From Phycisphaerales bacterium (GTDB lineage Bacteria; Planctomycetota; Phycisphaerae; Phycisphaerales; SM1A02), in contig CP070772.1 in NCBI GenBank assembly GCA_020345805.1, positions 1,966,628-1,999,186 on the forward strand: a stretch of 32,559 nucleotides of DNA, written 5' to 3'. Shown here piece by piece: positions 15,655-22,669 of this stretch (position 1 is the first letter of the stretch; each line of letters opens with the position of its first letter). A program made the position numbers and the translations under genes. The notes beneath the pieces are model-generated. The model made no database searches. It had not been told where the DNA came from and saw only the letters and a list, made by a program, of their open reading frames with translations.

Positions 15655-15700
15655 AAAAAACGAGAAACGCGCAGCGCCACATGGCAGCGGTGCGCGTTTC
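15655..15700 (-). terminator. Intrinsic terminator of the PEP-CTERM gene
   Basis: A perfect 10-bp stem (GAAACGCGCA at 15664-15673 with TGCGCGTTTC at 15691-15700) is followed on the minus strand by TCG and six T (15655-15660). It lies 28 nt after the stop of the PEP-CTERM gene. It may also stop transcripts of the convergent amidohydrolase. Confidence 0.85.
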
Positions 15701-15728
15701 TGCGTTGACCGATCCGGGCCGATTCCCC

Positions 15729-16337
15729 TTACCGGCGCCGGCGGATACAAAGCAGCGATGCGAGGCCCAGCATCATCGCGCTGCCGGGGCCGGGAATGGC
15801 GTAGACATTGTCCAGTGCGAATTCCTGCCCGCCGATCCTGAACATGTTGATGGTACCCGTCAGCTCGACAAAACCCGTTCCCTGGCCGTAGTAGCCGCCG
15901 GTGTAGTCCGTGACGGCGACGGCCACCCCGCCGATGGTTGTCGCGTCAATGTTGCCCATATTCTCAAAGTTATGGAAGTAACCGTTGATTTCGATGTTGA
16001 GATTGCCTCCGTATTCACCGAATAAAAAGCTCACGTATGTTTGTGGGCCGCCAAAGTCGAAATCGAGATTGATGTTGTTGATCCAGCCCGCCTCATGGCC
16101 CGAGCCGCCGGCCAATCCGTCGTTCCCGATTTCCGCCCAACCGTCCCCGGTCCACCCGCTCGGATACCAGAAGAACGAGCAACCGCGGATCTCCACGCCG
16201 CTTTCCACCCACGCGTCCCCCACGTGGAGAACCGATCCCAGCGGCAGGCTTTCGAAATCGACGAACGCGGCGCGCGCAGGCACGACCACGGCACCGAAAG
16301 CAAACGCGACTGCGATCGTAGCATTCAGTTTATTCAT
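15729..16337 (-). CDS. Exported PEP-CTERM-type sorting-domain protein
   Basis: This 202-aa protein begins with a signal peptide (MNKLNATIAVAFAFGAVVVPARA) and ends with a PEP-CTERM-like tail: IPGPGSAMMLGLASLLCIRRRR, that is a short Pro motif, a membrane helix and a basic end. The motif is PGP rather than the canonical PEP. Such proteins are exported and processed by an exosortase into the extracellular matrix. The middle is rich in Gly, Asn, Phe and Tyr (a beta-sandwich-like domain beginning VDFESLPLGSVLHVGDAWVE). No exosortase gene lies in the window. GAGAGGA precedes the ATG. Function beyond surface localisation is unknown. Confidence 0.88.
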   Translation of the reverse strand: MNKLNATIAVAFAFGAVVVPARAAFVDFESLPLGSVLHVGDAWVESGVEIRGCSFFWYPSGWTGDGWAEIGNDGLAGGSGHEAGWINNINLDFDFGGPQTYVSFLFGEYGGNLNIEINGYFHNFENMGNIDATTIGGVAVAVTDYTGGYYGQGTGFVELTGTINMFRIGGQEFALDNVYAIPGPGSAMMLGLASLLCIRRRR

Positions 16338-16888
16338 GACGTAGTCCTCTCTCTTCTATCAGGTCCAAACTAACCGCCGCTCGGCGACTTCGCCGAGCTT
16401 CCTCTCTTTTCCAGATCCGGATCATCCACCGCTCGGCAACTTCGCCGAGCTTCTTCTCTTTTTTCGCCTTGCCTGCCCCGCGTCACGCTTTCATATCTGG
16501 AGAACGCCCGGGGTCCGGCTTCCGCCCACAGACAGGTCTCACATGCCTCGGCCTGCTGAACAAAGCCAGCCACCACTCAGGACACAGATGCCTGCGCGCC
16601 ATCCATGGCCGCAACGCCCCATTTTAACACCAATGTTCCACGATGCAAGCGTGATTCGCGAATATTCACGGATTTCATAACGATAGATGCGTTCGTTTCT
16701 GATGCGTGCGTGGCTCGGAGAGCAAAGGAGGTCGGGATCTTTTGCGATTCAGATAACTCGGGACAGTCACGGATGCCATGTAGCGAATTTGCAAGTCAAT
16801 AACCCAGGGGCACTTGCGGTGACTTGCGCGCGTATAGACCTCCTGTCATGTTGTTAATGCCAAATTAACGGCAGAGTGGAGGTCAACA
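16338..16888. other. Intergenic region with tandem hairpins and AT-richer transposon debris
   Basis: The left part (16379-16450) carries two hairpin repeats, described separately. From about 16610 the base composition becomes visibly more AT-rich than the surroundings, up to the transposase relic at 16889. A 65-codon open frame at 16605-16802 has no ribosome-binding site or recognisable domain and ends within this tract. The 16-nt element at 16752-16767 recurs at 17060-17075 beyond the relic. The tract looks like remains of an inserted element. Confidence 0.55.
16379..16450. repeat. Two tandem hairpin repeats, 52-bp period
   Basis: A 20-nt palindrome (GCTCGGCGA..TCGCCGAGC) at 16379-16398 recurs with one base change at 16431-16450, and both copies are followed by a similar pyrimidine tract (TTCCTCTCTTTT and TTCTTCTCTTTTTT). 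The repeat period is 52 bp. Read on the plus strand each is a stem plus T-rich tail and would work as a weak double terminator, but no plus-strand gene ends here. It also lies just upstream of the PEP-CTERM gene. Confidence 0.75.
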
Positions 16889-17075
16889 ATGGCACGGATG
16901 CCCAAGACTATCGTCGAGGCGATCACCGCCGTCAAGCAGCGCGGCGCGCATCTGCCCACGCCGCAGATTGTCTGCGAGATCTGCCGCGCGCTCGGCCACC
17001 GGTGGCGCCACGGCCTACTGCCAGGCCCGCCGTCGCCTGCCGTTGCGCTTCTTAGCCGCGATAATTCGGGACAGT
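16752..17075. repeat. Pair of 16-nt direct repeats around the transposase relic
   Basis: GATAACTCGGGACAGT (16752-16767) and GATAATTCGGGACAGT (17060-17075) differ at one base and flank the relic in the same orientation, 308 bp apart. A related 9-mer (TAATTCGGG) occurs at 25846-25854 beside the tRNA-Gly relic. The similar motifs may be ends of one element family. Confidence 0.7.
16889..17056 (+). pseudogene. IS4-type transposase relic, internally deleted and frameshifted
   Basis: The frame opens after a good GGAGG (16878-16882) with MARMPKTIVEAITAVKQRGAH, followed by ICRALGHRWRHGLL, which matches the N-terminal region of IS4-family transposases. The continuation is lost. In the +1 frame from 17007 the DNA reads ATAYCQARRRLPLRFL, another conserved block that should lie some 60-70 residues further along in an intact enzyme. 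The copy has therefore lost an internal segment plus the entire DDE catalytic domain and cannot be active. The two blocks are recognised from family memory, so the exact IS group is uncertain. Confidence 0.72.
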
Positions 17076-17356
17076 GGCGCTGTTGAAAAACCCCCGAAGG
17101 CGGAGTCTCATCGCCCTTCCTGACCGCGTGACAGGATGCTCGACTCATCAGAACGACCTTCTTCAACCGCCCCACAGTCACCTATTTCTGAGCGAGCCGG
17201 GGGGTCATGAGTTGGGCAGAATCTGTCTGCCCGTGATGCGGGCTCGCCGAGCCCGCTCGTCCCCGAGCCGGGCAACCTCCGAACACACTTCACATTAATT
17301 GTGCGCGCAACCGAGCCGCGACCGTCAGGAAGCGGTGATTCGCGGTTGCCCCGCAA

Positions 17357-17833
17357 CTACAGATGAAACTCCAGCTCGATCTCATCGCGCAGGGGGATGT
17401 CGTCGATTCCCGTGAGGGGGATCTCGGGCTTGAGCTTGCGTGATTCCTCCACTGCGTTGCGATGCACCGCGACCAGGCCGAACTGCCGCCGCTGGTAGAA
17501 CCGGATGGCGTTGAGGTTGTCATTGGTGGTGACAAGCCACAGGCGCTTGCAGCCGGCGGCGCGGGCGGCGTCCTTCACCGCCTCCATCAGGGCGATCCCC
17601 ACCCCCACGTGCTCGATGAGGCTGTTGAGGGTGACCATCTCGCATTGGTCGCCCTCGACGGCGTAGGTCGCCAGCCCCACCCGCTCGTCCTCGCTGGTGG
17701 CGACGAAGCCGGGCAGCACATCTGCCTGGTGCACCCGGCCGCGGGACACCACCCGGGTTGACCCCCACCACTTCTCCAGCAGATCGCGGACCCAATCGAG
17801 ATCGCTTTCAGTCACGGTACGGACATCAATCAT
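17357..17833 (-). CDS. GNAT-family N-acetyltransferase
   Basis: This 158-aa acetyl-CoA-dependent N-acetyltransferase begins IDVRTVTESDLDWVRDLL. The acetyl-CoA binding loop region is EHVGVGIALMEAVKDAARAAG, followed by KRLWLVTTNDNLNAIRFYQRRQFGLVAVH, a very typical GNAT motif B. The tail KLKPEIPLTGIDDIPLRDEIELE is shared with a common uncharacterised GNAT subgroup. ATG 17833 was chosen over the in-frame upstream start at 17893 because it begins at the domain. The substrate is unknown. It is divergent from the methyltransferase with 75 nt between starts, which leaves room for two promoters. Confidence 0.93.
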   Translation of the reverse strand: MIDVRTVTESDLDWVRDLLEKWWGSTRVVSRGRVHQADVLPGFVATSEDERVGLATYAVEGDQCEMVTLNSLIEHVGVGIALMEAVKDAARAAGCKRLWLVTTNDNLNAIRFYQRRQFGLVAVHRNAVEESRKLKPEIPLTGIDDIPLRDEIELEFHL

Positions 17834-17908
17834 GGTCGGATCATTGTGGTGATCGACGGGCCGGGCCGCAAATCGCGGCCGGCGGATTCGCACCGCTACA
17901 CTGGAGCC

Positions 17909-18700
17909 ATGCCCCGCTACGAGCCGCTCTGCTGGTACGAGAACGCCCTGTACTACGACATCGTCTTCGATGCCGACACGGCCCGCGAGGCGTCATTCCT
18001 TCAGGCCGCCCATCGCCGATACGGCCGGACGCGCGGCCGGCGGATGCTGGAGCCGGCTTGCGGGAGCGGGCGGCTCGTCGCGGTGATGGCCCGGCGTGGT
18101 TACTCCGTCACCGGCTTCGACATCAGCGCCTCCATGCTCGACTTCGCCCGCGACCGGCTGCGACGGCGCGGATTGAAGGGAAGGCTGGTGGAGGGACGGA
18201 TGGAGAACTTTGAGTTCCGGCAGAAGTTCGACATCGCCCACTGCCTGGTGAGCACTTTCAAGTACCTGCCGGACGAGGATTCAGCACGGTCGCACCTGAG
18301 GTGCGTCGCCCGTGCCCTGAAGCCGGGAGGGATCTACGTGCTGGGGCTGCATCTGACCGATTATCGGCGCCGGTCCTGCGAGCGGGAGCGCTGGGTGGGG
18401 AAGCGCCGGGGAACGGAAGTGGTATGCAACATCCAGGGCTGGCCGCCCGACCGTCGCCGACGCAGAGAGCGGGTCCGGGCCCGCCTGGTCGTGAAGCGAC
18501 GCGGCACGGAGCGCCGCTTCGAAACGCACTGGCAGTTCCGCACCTACAGTCTGCGGCAGTTGAGAACGCTTCTGCGTTCCGTGCCGGAGCTGGAGCAAAT
18601 CGAAACCTACGACTTCAACTGCGACATCCGCAATCCCCTCCCCTTCGACGGCGCGCAGAACGACAACGTCCTGATCCTGAGGAGAAGGGGGATAAGGTGA
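17909..18700 (+). CDS. Class I SAM-dependent methyltransferase
   Basis: This 263-aa methyltransferase shows motif I at residues 47-56 (LEPACGSGRL), motif II GYSVTGFDIS, motif III FDIAHCLVSTFKYL and the post-motif ALKPGGIYVLGLHL. The C-terminal part is rich in Arg (PDRRRRRERVRARLVVKRRG) and may bind nucleic acid or an acidic partner. ATG 17909 is chosen, with GGAG 4 nt upstream; the 21-codon upstream extension overlaps the divergent GNAT promoter. The substrate cannot be deduced. Confidence 0.92.
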   Translation: MPRYEPLCWYENALYYDIVFDADTAREASFLQAAHRRYGRTRGRRMLEPACGSGRLVAVMARRGYSVTGFDISASMLDFARDRLRRRGLKGRLVEGRMENFEFRQKFDIAHCLVSTFKYLPDEDSARSHLRCVARALKPGGIYVLGLHLTDYRRRSCERERWVGKRRGTEVVCNIQGWPPDRRRRRERVRARLVVKRRGTERRFETHWQFRTYSLRQLRTLLRSVPELEQIETYDFNCDIRNPLPFDGAQNDNVLILRRRGIR

Positions 18701-18743
18701 AGCTGTAAGGTGGAAGCGGAAAGCGGCCTATGGGCAAGGCGGG

Positions 18744-19415
18744 TCAGAAAGGCATGCTCAGCCCCAGGTAGAGCATGATGCTGTCGCGGCCGGGATTCTG
18801 CTCGTGGGTGTGTGCGTTGGAGATGTGGTGCCAGCGGAGGCCGCCCATGAGGCGATTGTTGTCGCCGATGTTGTAGGTCATGCCGAAGCCGGCCTGGGGA
18901 GTGAAGTTGAAGCTCGACCCGTCCTGGGGCGCGTCGCTGGAGCTGCCCAGCAGTCCCGCCCCGCCGTCCAGATACATGGACCAGTCCGGCTCACTGATGA
19001 AATGGTACCTGAAGAGCAGTGCGAAGTTCGCGGCCAGCGCGTTGTCGCCGACCTGGCTGACGTACAGGCCGTTGAACTCGAAATCGAGGCTCAGGTCATC
19101 GGCGATGAAGTACTCGAAGCCTACACCGAGTTGTCCGAGCTTGTTATCGCTGTCCTTGACGTCCAAGCCCGCCCCACCGTGCAGGTAGATCCGCCAGGAC
19201 TCGGCGGTCCCGAAGGGAGGAGGGGCAGGCTCGATGGCCGGAGGCTCTTCGACCTGTTCGTCAGCCATCATGACCAGGCTGACCACCGGTTCGGCAGCGG
19301 CGGGCGCAAAGCGGAACTCCAGTCGCTCCACCCCGTCACATTGACCGGCGACGGCGGTATTCTGCAGCGAACTCATGGCGACAGTGGTCAGGGCCGTCAG
19401 CAAAGTCAGCGACAC
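18744..19415 (-). CDS. PagL-like outer-membrane acyloxyacyl hydrolase (lipid A deacylase)
   Basis: This 223-aa outer-membrane beta-barrel has a signal peptide (ending near AVAGQ) and a Pro/Glu-rich linker, then alternating amphipathic strands from about residue 75 (WRIYLHGGAGLDVK...). The end LRWHHISNAHTHEQNPGRDSIMLYLGLSMPF carries the PagL-type His-x-Ser (HIS in HHISNA) and the downstream NPG, and it closes with a C-terminal Phe as outer-membrane barrels do. PagL removes the 3-O-acyl chain from lipid A, so this implies a lipopolysaccharide-bearing outer membrane. It starts at GTG 19415 behind GGAGAG. The catalytic acid position is not certain. Confidence 0.8.
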   Translation of the reverse strand: MSLTLLTALTTVAMSSLQNTAVAGQCDGVERLEFRFAPAAAEPVVSLVMMADEQVEEPPAIEPAPPPFGTAESWRIYLHGGAGLDVKDSDNKLGQLGVGFEYFIADDLSLDFEFNGLYVSQVGDNALAANFALLFRYHFISEPDWSMYLDGGAGLLGSSSDAPQDGSSFNFTPQAGFGMTYNIGDNNRLMGGLRWHHISNAHTHEQNPGRDSIMLYLGLSMPF

Positions 19416-19648
19416 AGGAACTCTCCGTTGGCAACCAGGCGCCGGGCGCGGCCGGAATCACCGGCGAAACGATCAAAGGGCGAAAGCCTACGTTGCCGCT
19501 CGGCTTGAGGCAAACATCGCTCGCAGCGGTCGGCGTCGTGCCCGCCGGTATATCGTCAGGGTCGGGCCCCCGCTGTGGGCCAATCCCCCGGTCACGAGGC
19601 GGCGGTGATGTTGCGCTAACCGCGGAAGGCGGCTAGAGTATTCGCGGC

Positions 19649-20515
19649 ATGCCTCGAAAGAAGACCATCATCGGAATCGGCGAAGCGCTGCTGGCGGAGT
19701 TGCCCGATCGCACCGAGCCGGCCGGCCTGGCGGCCCTGATCGCCATCAACGCCGCCCGGATGGGGCACGAGGGGGCGGCGATCTCCCGGCTGGGGCAGGA
19801 CGCGACCGCCTCTGACCTGCTGGGGCAGCTCGATGCCGGCGGAATCGACACCAGCCACCTGCAGAGCGACCCGGACCTCGCCACGGGGCGCCTGTTGGTT
19901 CGACCTTTGGGTGCAACGGTCAAGCGCTCCATCGATAGGTGGGCCGCTTTCGATAACCTGCAGTGGGACTTCGACTTGTCGGACGTGGCTCAGGGGGCTG
20001 ACGCCGTGGTGTTCGGCGCATTGGCTCAGCGCAGCAGCCAGACCTGGTCCACCACTCAACGATTCCTCAGCGAATGCCGCGGGGCGCTGCGCCTGATGAA
20101 CCTGCTGAACAGGCCTGATGATGAGTTGGATCGCGCGGCGGTTATGTCGGCGCTGAATCTGTCAGATGCGGCAACGCTGGATGAAGCTGCGATGCATTCA
20201 GTCCTGCCCACCGCCTGCGACGCCCCCGCCCGGGAGAAAGCCCTGCAATTGATGCGTGAAAGCGGCCTGGCGTTTGTGGTATTGCTGGAAGAGGATGGCA
20301 GGCCGGCCGTTCACACGGCAGAGTCGGAAACCCAAGGCACGGGGACGGTGAACATCGCCGTCGACGGCGCGCTCGAAGCGGGAATCGTGGGCTTCCTGCA
20401 CGGAGTCCTCGCCGGATGGGGCTTTGCCAAGGCTCTTGATCTTGCCGCCCGTGTTGCACAACACACCGCCGAGTGTGGGATGGAACCAATTCCAGACCAG
20501 TGGCTGACGGGCTAG
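19649..20515 (+). CDS. PfkB-family sugar kinase with a degenerate active site
   Basis: This 288-aa protein has the ribokinase/fructokinase fold: a start IIGIGEALLAELPD, IAINAARMGHEGAAISRLGQDATASDLLGQLDAGGIDTSHL (typical of PfkB kinases) and a C-terminal GFLHGVLAGWGFAKALDLAARVA. The family signature DTTGAGDAF, which forms the anion hole and catalytic base, reads NIAVDGALEAGIVGF here. In alignment GAGD becomes GALE, with Glu243 in place of the catalytic Asp. The protein may be a pseudokinase or have altered chemistry. It stands alone, with no transporter or regulator nearby. Confidence 0.85.
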   Translation: MPRKKTIIGIGEALLAELPDRTEPAGLAALIAINAARMGHEGAAISRLGQDATASDLLGQLDAGGIDTSHLQSDPDLATGRLLVRPLGATVKRSIDRWAAFDNLQWDFDLSDVAQGADAVVFGALAQRSSQTWSTTQRFLSECRGALRLMNLLNRPDDELDRAAVMSALNLSDAATLDEAAMHSVLPTACDAPAREKALQLMRESGLAFVVLLEEDGRPAVHTAESETQGTGTVNIAVDGALEAGIVGFLHGVLAGWGFAKALDLAARVAQHTAECGMEPIPDQWLTG

Positions 20516-20540
20516 CGTTGATTGAGGTGCGGTACGGGCA

Positions 20541-20691
20541 AAGAAAAAACCGCCGCCCGAACGCTCCGACACTCCGGACGGCGGCGCGCCACGGCCCGAA
20601 GGCCGCGATTGTCTGAGGATGTTTACGCCCCACAGTATCCGCATCGTCGCCGTCCGGTCAATGGGCGATAGGCGGTAAACCGAGAAAAACG
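20541..20691 (-). ncRNA. Candidate small structured RNA
   Basis: On the minus strand a perfect TATAAT (rc of 20698-20703) would start transcription near 20691. The predicted RNA ends about 150 nt later in a GC stem followed by six T (rc of 20544-20549). Internal structure is strong. CCGGACGGCG (rc of 20648-20657) can pair over 10 bp with CGCCGTCCGG (rc of 20574-20583), and between them lies CGGCC-UUCG-GGCCG, a tetraloop hairpin (20592-20605). The 10-bp pairing overlaps the 5' arm of the terminator, so the two cannot form fully together. The class is unknown; it does not match SRP, tmRNA or RNase P signatures. Confidence 0.45.
20544..20584 (-). terminator. Intrinsic terminator, minus strand
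   Basis: Read on the minus strand, CCGCCG (rc of 20579-20584) and CGGCGG (rc of 20550-20555) form a stem enclosing a second TCCG/CGGA hairpin, and six T follow immediately. No minus-strand protein gene ends here, which is why the upstream sequence is proposed as an RNA gene. The plus-strand kinase gene stops just before at 20515, but in that direction the stem has no T-run behind it. Confidence 0.75.
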
Positions 20692-20697
20692 CAAGTC

Positions 20698-20727
20698 ATT
20701 ATACGACAACGGTTTATGATCGACCAA
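20698..20727 (-). promoter_or_regulatory. Promoter of the candidate small RNA
   Basis: Minus strand: TTGGTC (rc of 20722-20727), an 18-nt spacer, then a perfect TATAAT (rc of 20698-20703). The -35 matches only three of six consensus bases, but the local DNA is clearly AT-richer than its surroundings. Confidence 0.5.
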
Positions 20728-21285
20728 ACAAGGACCTGCCCCCTCGGCGACACCGTAAGGGCCGGGTGTCGTCGCCGGCCCGCCGAGAATCGATCGCTAC
20801 CCCCGTCCCAGACCCGCCGCCGGAGGCGTTGGCGACACCTCCGTCCCAGGCTCAGCAGCCCCGGCGGCCTGCCTCCGGACGCCCCTAGGCGCCGATCGTT
20901 CAGGCCGGAAGAGCTGCTCTGGCGCTCCGGCAGACGAGTCACTCCACGGCATGCACGGCTGCAACGATCGACCTCCCCGACCGCCAGAAGCCGTCAGCGT
21001 CCGCAGGCGCTGTCGGGAATCCCCGGTGCATCCGCCTTCTGAGTCCATGAAATCGGACGGGACAAGTGGACGACCGCCAGGCTTTGGTCCCTGATCATGG
21101 AAGTGCTGTCGGTCCAAGTGCTTACCGGGGCGGCAGGTTCCTGACGCGTCCGGAGCGGATTCCCGGTTCGTCGGCTTATGAAGGCGTGAAATGTGCGAAC
21201 ACGAGGACGATTCCTGATGGCAGCATTCCGGTTCGGGGCGCCGGATCTGACCCAAAACCCGGCGTTAATCTGGGGGGGCCGCGCC

Positions 21286-21315
21286 ATAATATGATGTGGG
21301 ACGGGCTCCTGTGAA
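21286..21315 (-). promoter_or_regulatory. Sigma-70-like promoter, minus strand
   Basis: TTCACA (rc of 21310-21315) and TATTAT (rc of 21286-21291) each match the consensus at five of six positions and are 18 nt apart. No reading frame that looks like a gene follows on the minus strand before the small-RNA locus about 570 nt away, so the product, if any, would be a long non-coding transcript. Confidence 0.4.
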
Positions 21316-21593
21316 CGGCGCGTCATCCACGCGCTGCGTCGCTGTCGGGGCTGAACGCGGACGAAGAGCCATCGATTTGTCTCCCGATCCGGTTACCTTT
21401 GATACGGCTGTGGATAAATTGACGAAAGCGGATTCCCTACACCGGAAACTTGTGATACCCTGTCACCGCAGGCATGCAAGATCGGCCGCGGTCGCCGGTC
21501 GCGAGCCACCGCGTCGTGGCAGGAGATGATTCTCAGTATGTTTCGTGGCGAGGCCTGACTCACGGGCCTGCACGAGCCGTTTTCGACAGGGGC

Positions 21594-21824
21594 TTTGCGG
21601 CGACTTCGGCAACGCTGACAGCGTCGTCGGTGCCGCAAGGCTTGTGCGAGTTGGGGGCCGGGTTCGTTGTTAGGCGTCCGTCGCACCTGATGGATCGTTC
21701 TGACACGGACCTGGGGCGTTGTCCGGACGGGAGGAGGATGAGGAGGAGTCGTGGGGGATTGAAAGTGCCCCGATCCGCTGTCGATCGGGCACATGCCGCC
21801 GACTGAGGCGGCGGCAAGCGAGGC
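21594..21824 (+). ncRNA. Candidate GGA-rich structured RNA ahead of a terminator
   Basis: Several hairpins follow each other on the plus strand: TTGCGGC (21595-21601) with GCCGCAA (21632-21638) enclosing ACGCT-GAC-AGCGT; GTGCCC..GATC (21765-21775) with GATCGGGCAC (21783-21792); GCCGCC (21795-21800) with GGCGGC (21807-21812); and the terminator at 21825. Between the first and second hairpin is a purine run with many GGA triplets (21724-21750), and the terminator loop itself contains GGGAGGAG. GGA in loops is what CsrA binds, and csrA is in the window. The 5' end and promoter are not identified. This is a hypothesis, not a recognised family. Confidence 0.3.
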
Positions 21825-21859
21825 GGCCGGGTCCTGGGAGGAGTGGACCCGGCCGTTTT
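21825..21859 (+). terminator. Intrinsic terminator, plus strand
   Basis: GGCCGGGTCC (21825-21834) pairs perfectly over 10 bp with GGACCCGGCC (21845-21854), followed by GTTTTG. It lies between the non-coding tract and the convergent phosphorylase-like gene (stop at 21892), and could serve both directions, though the T-run favours plus-strand transcripts. Confidence 0.75.
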
Positions 21860-21891
21860 GTGCATCGACGATCCCAGAACGGTCCGGTCCC

Positions 21892-22566
21892 CTACCTCTC
21901 CAGGAGGCTAAGAAGCAGCTCGGCCACGGCTTGCATCGCCGTGATGCTGCTATGGCGGAGGCGCAAGATGGATGGAAGAAGCCGGGGGCGCGCCGCAATC
22001 GTCGCCGCAACGGCCACGTGTCGCGTGCGGCCGTTCTGATCAACCCACCGATCAACGCCCGGGGGAAGCGCGGTGTCAACACCATCGGCCACGCCGCGAA
22101 CCACGGCCCACCACCGGCCCGCGTCCTCCGCGCTCCGGGCAAAGGCCGCGGATTCCAGATCCACCAGATCTGCTCCGACACGCCGGGCCAGAGCTTCCTT
22201 CTCTGCGGGATTCATTACCGCTGCCCCTGCCGATGCAACGACACACCCTTCCGGCCTTGCCGCATCGCGCGACGGATAGGACAGGGACGACATCCAGCGC
22301 TGCGTGGTTTCCGCGTCAACAACCTCACCGGCCAGATGCGCCGTGCCGGGACGAAAGGTTCCGGTCAGTGCACCGGCCAGTCCGGCGAGGAGAACCGGCC
22401 GGCGGGCCGGTTGCAGAGTCCCCGCCCAGTCAATCACCGCCGACGCCCCGGGGCCGCAGCAGTCGATCCGGTACCGAGCGCCCACCCCGGCGCGCATCAG
22501 TACTTTCCGCTCAAACTCCAGCGGGCAGACGATCACAGGCTCAACCGGCGCATTCACCGCCCCCAA
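21892..22566 (-). CDS. Nucleoside-phosphorylase-superfamily protein (possibly hopanoid-associated, HpnG-like)
   Basis: This 224-aa protein begins APVEPVIVCPLEFERKVLMRAG and has a purine/uridine phosphorylase-like core. The segment GADLVDLESAAFARSAEDAG followed by WWAVVRGVADGVDTALPP corresponds to the V-D-M-E-S-A.. and I-S-D motifs of MTA/SAH nucleosidases and of the hopanoid-associated phosphorylase. The sulfur/ribose-binding Glu is in DLESA. The equivalent of the catalytic Asp in ISD would be Asp in VADGVD, shifted by one, so activity is not certain. The start is TTG 22566, with GAGAAGG about 5 nt before it. No other hopanoid gene is present, so the substrate remains open. Confidence 0.65.
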   Translation of the reverse strand: MGAVNAPVEPVIVCPLEFERKVLMRAGVGARYRIDCCGPGASAVIDWAGTLQPARRPVLLAGLAGALTGTFRPGTAHLAGEVVDAETTQRWMSSLSYPSRDAARPEGCVVASAGAAVMNPAEKEALARRVGADLVDLESAAFARSAEDAGRWWAVVRGVADGVDTALPPGVDRWVDQNGRTRHVAVAATIAARPRLLPSILRLRHSSITAMQAVAELLLSLLER

Positions 22567-22669
22567 GGCTACCTTCTCGCCCCCGGTTTGGCATCATGGA
22601 CGCCCAAGCTTGTCCCGACGGTGCGATAACCGGTCGCCTTCGGCATTCGATGCAAGCAGGCCGCGCGAC

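Larger units (their letters stand above)
20516..21891. other. About 1.4 kb without a convincing gene, with RNA-like signals
   Basis: Reading frames in this interval lack ribosome-binding sites, family motifs and plausible composition. Positive signals are a minus-strand candidate small RNA (20541-20691), a minus-strand promoter-like pair at 21286-21315, a long imperfect hairpin at 20745-20775, a plus-strand structured GGA-rich tract (21594-21824) and a plus-strand terminator (21825-21859). A single perfect DnaA-box 9-mer TGTGGATAA sits at 21409-21417. Confidence 0.6.

Noticed and set aside
16605-16802. 65-codon frame upstream of the IS relic
   Set aside because: No Shine-Dalgarno and no known motif; the AT-rich patch is more likely element debris.
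21474-21806. 110-codon open frame ending just before the plus-strand terminator
   Set aside because: No ribosome-binding site, Arg/Ser/Ala/Asp-rich composition, no motif, and it overlaps several RNA hairpins; a non-coding transcript fits better.
20516-21891. Replication origin
   Set aside because: Only one DnaA box, no AT-rich unwinding region and no dnaA/dnaN nearby.
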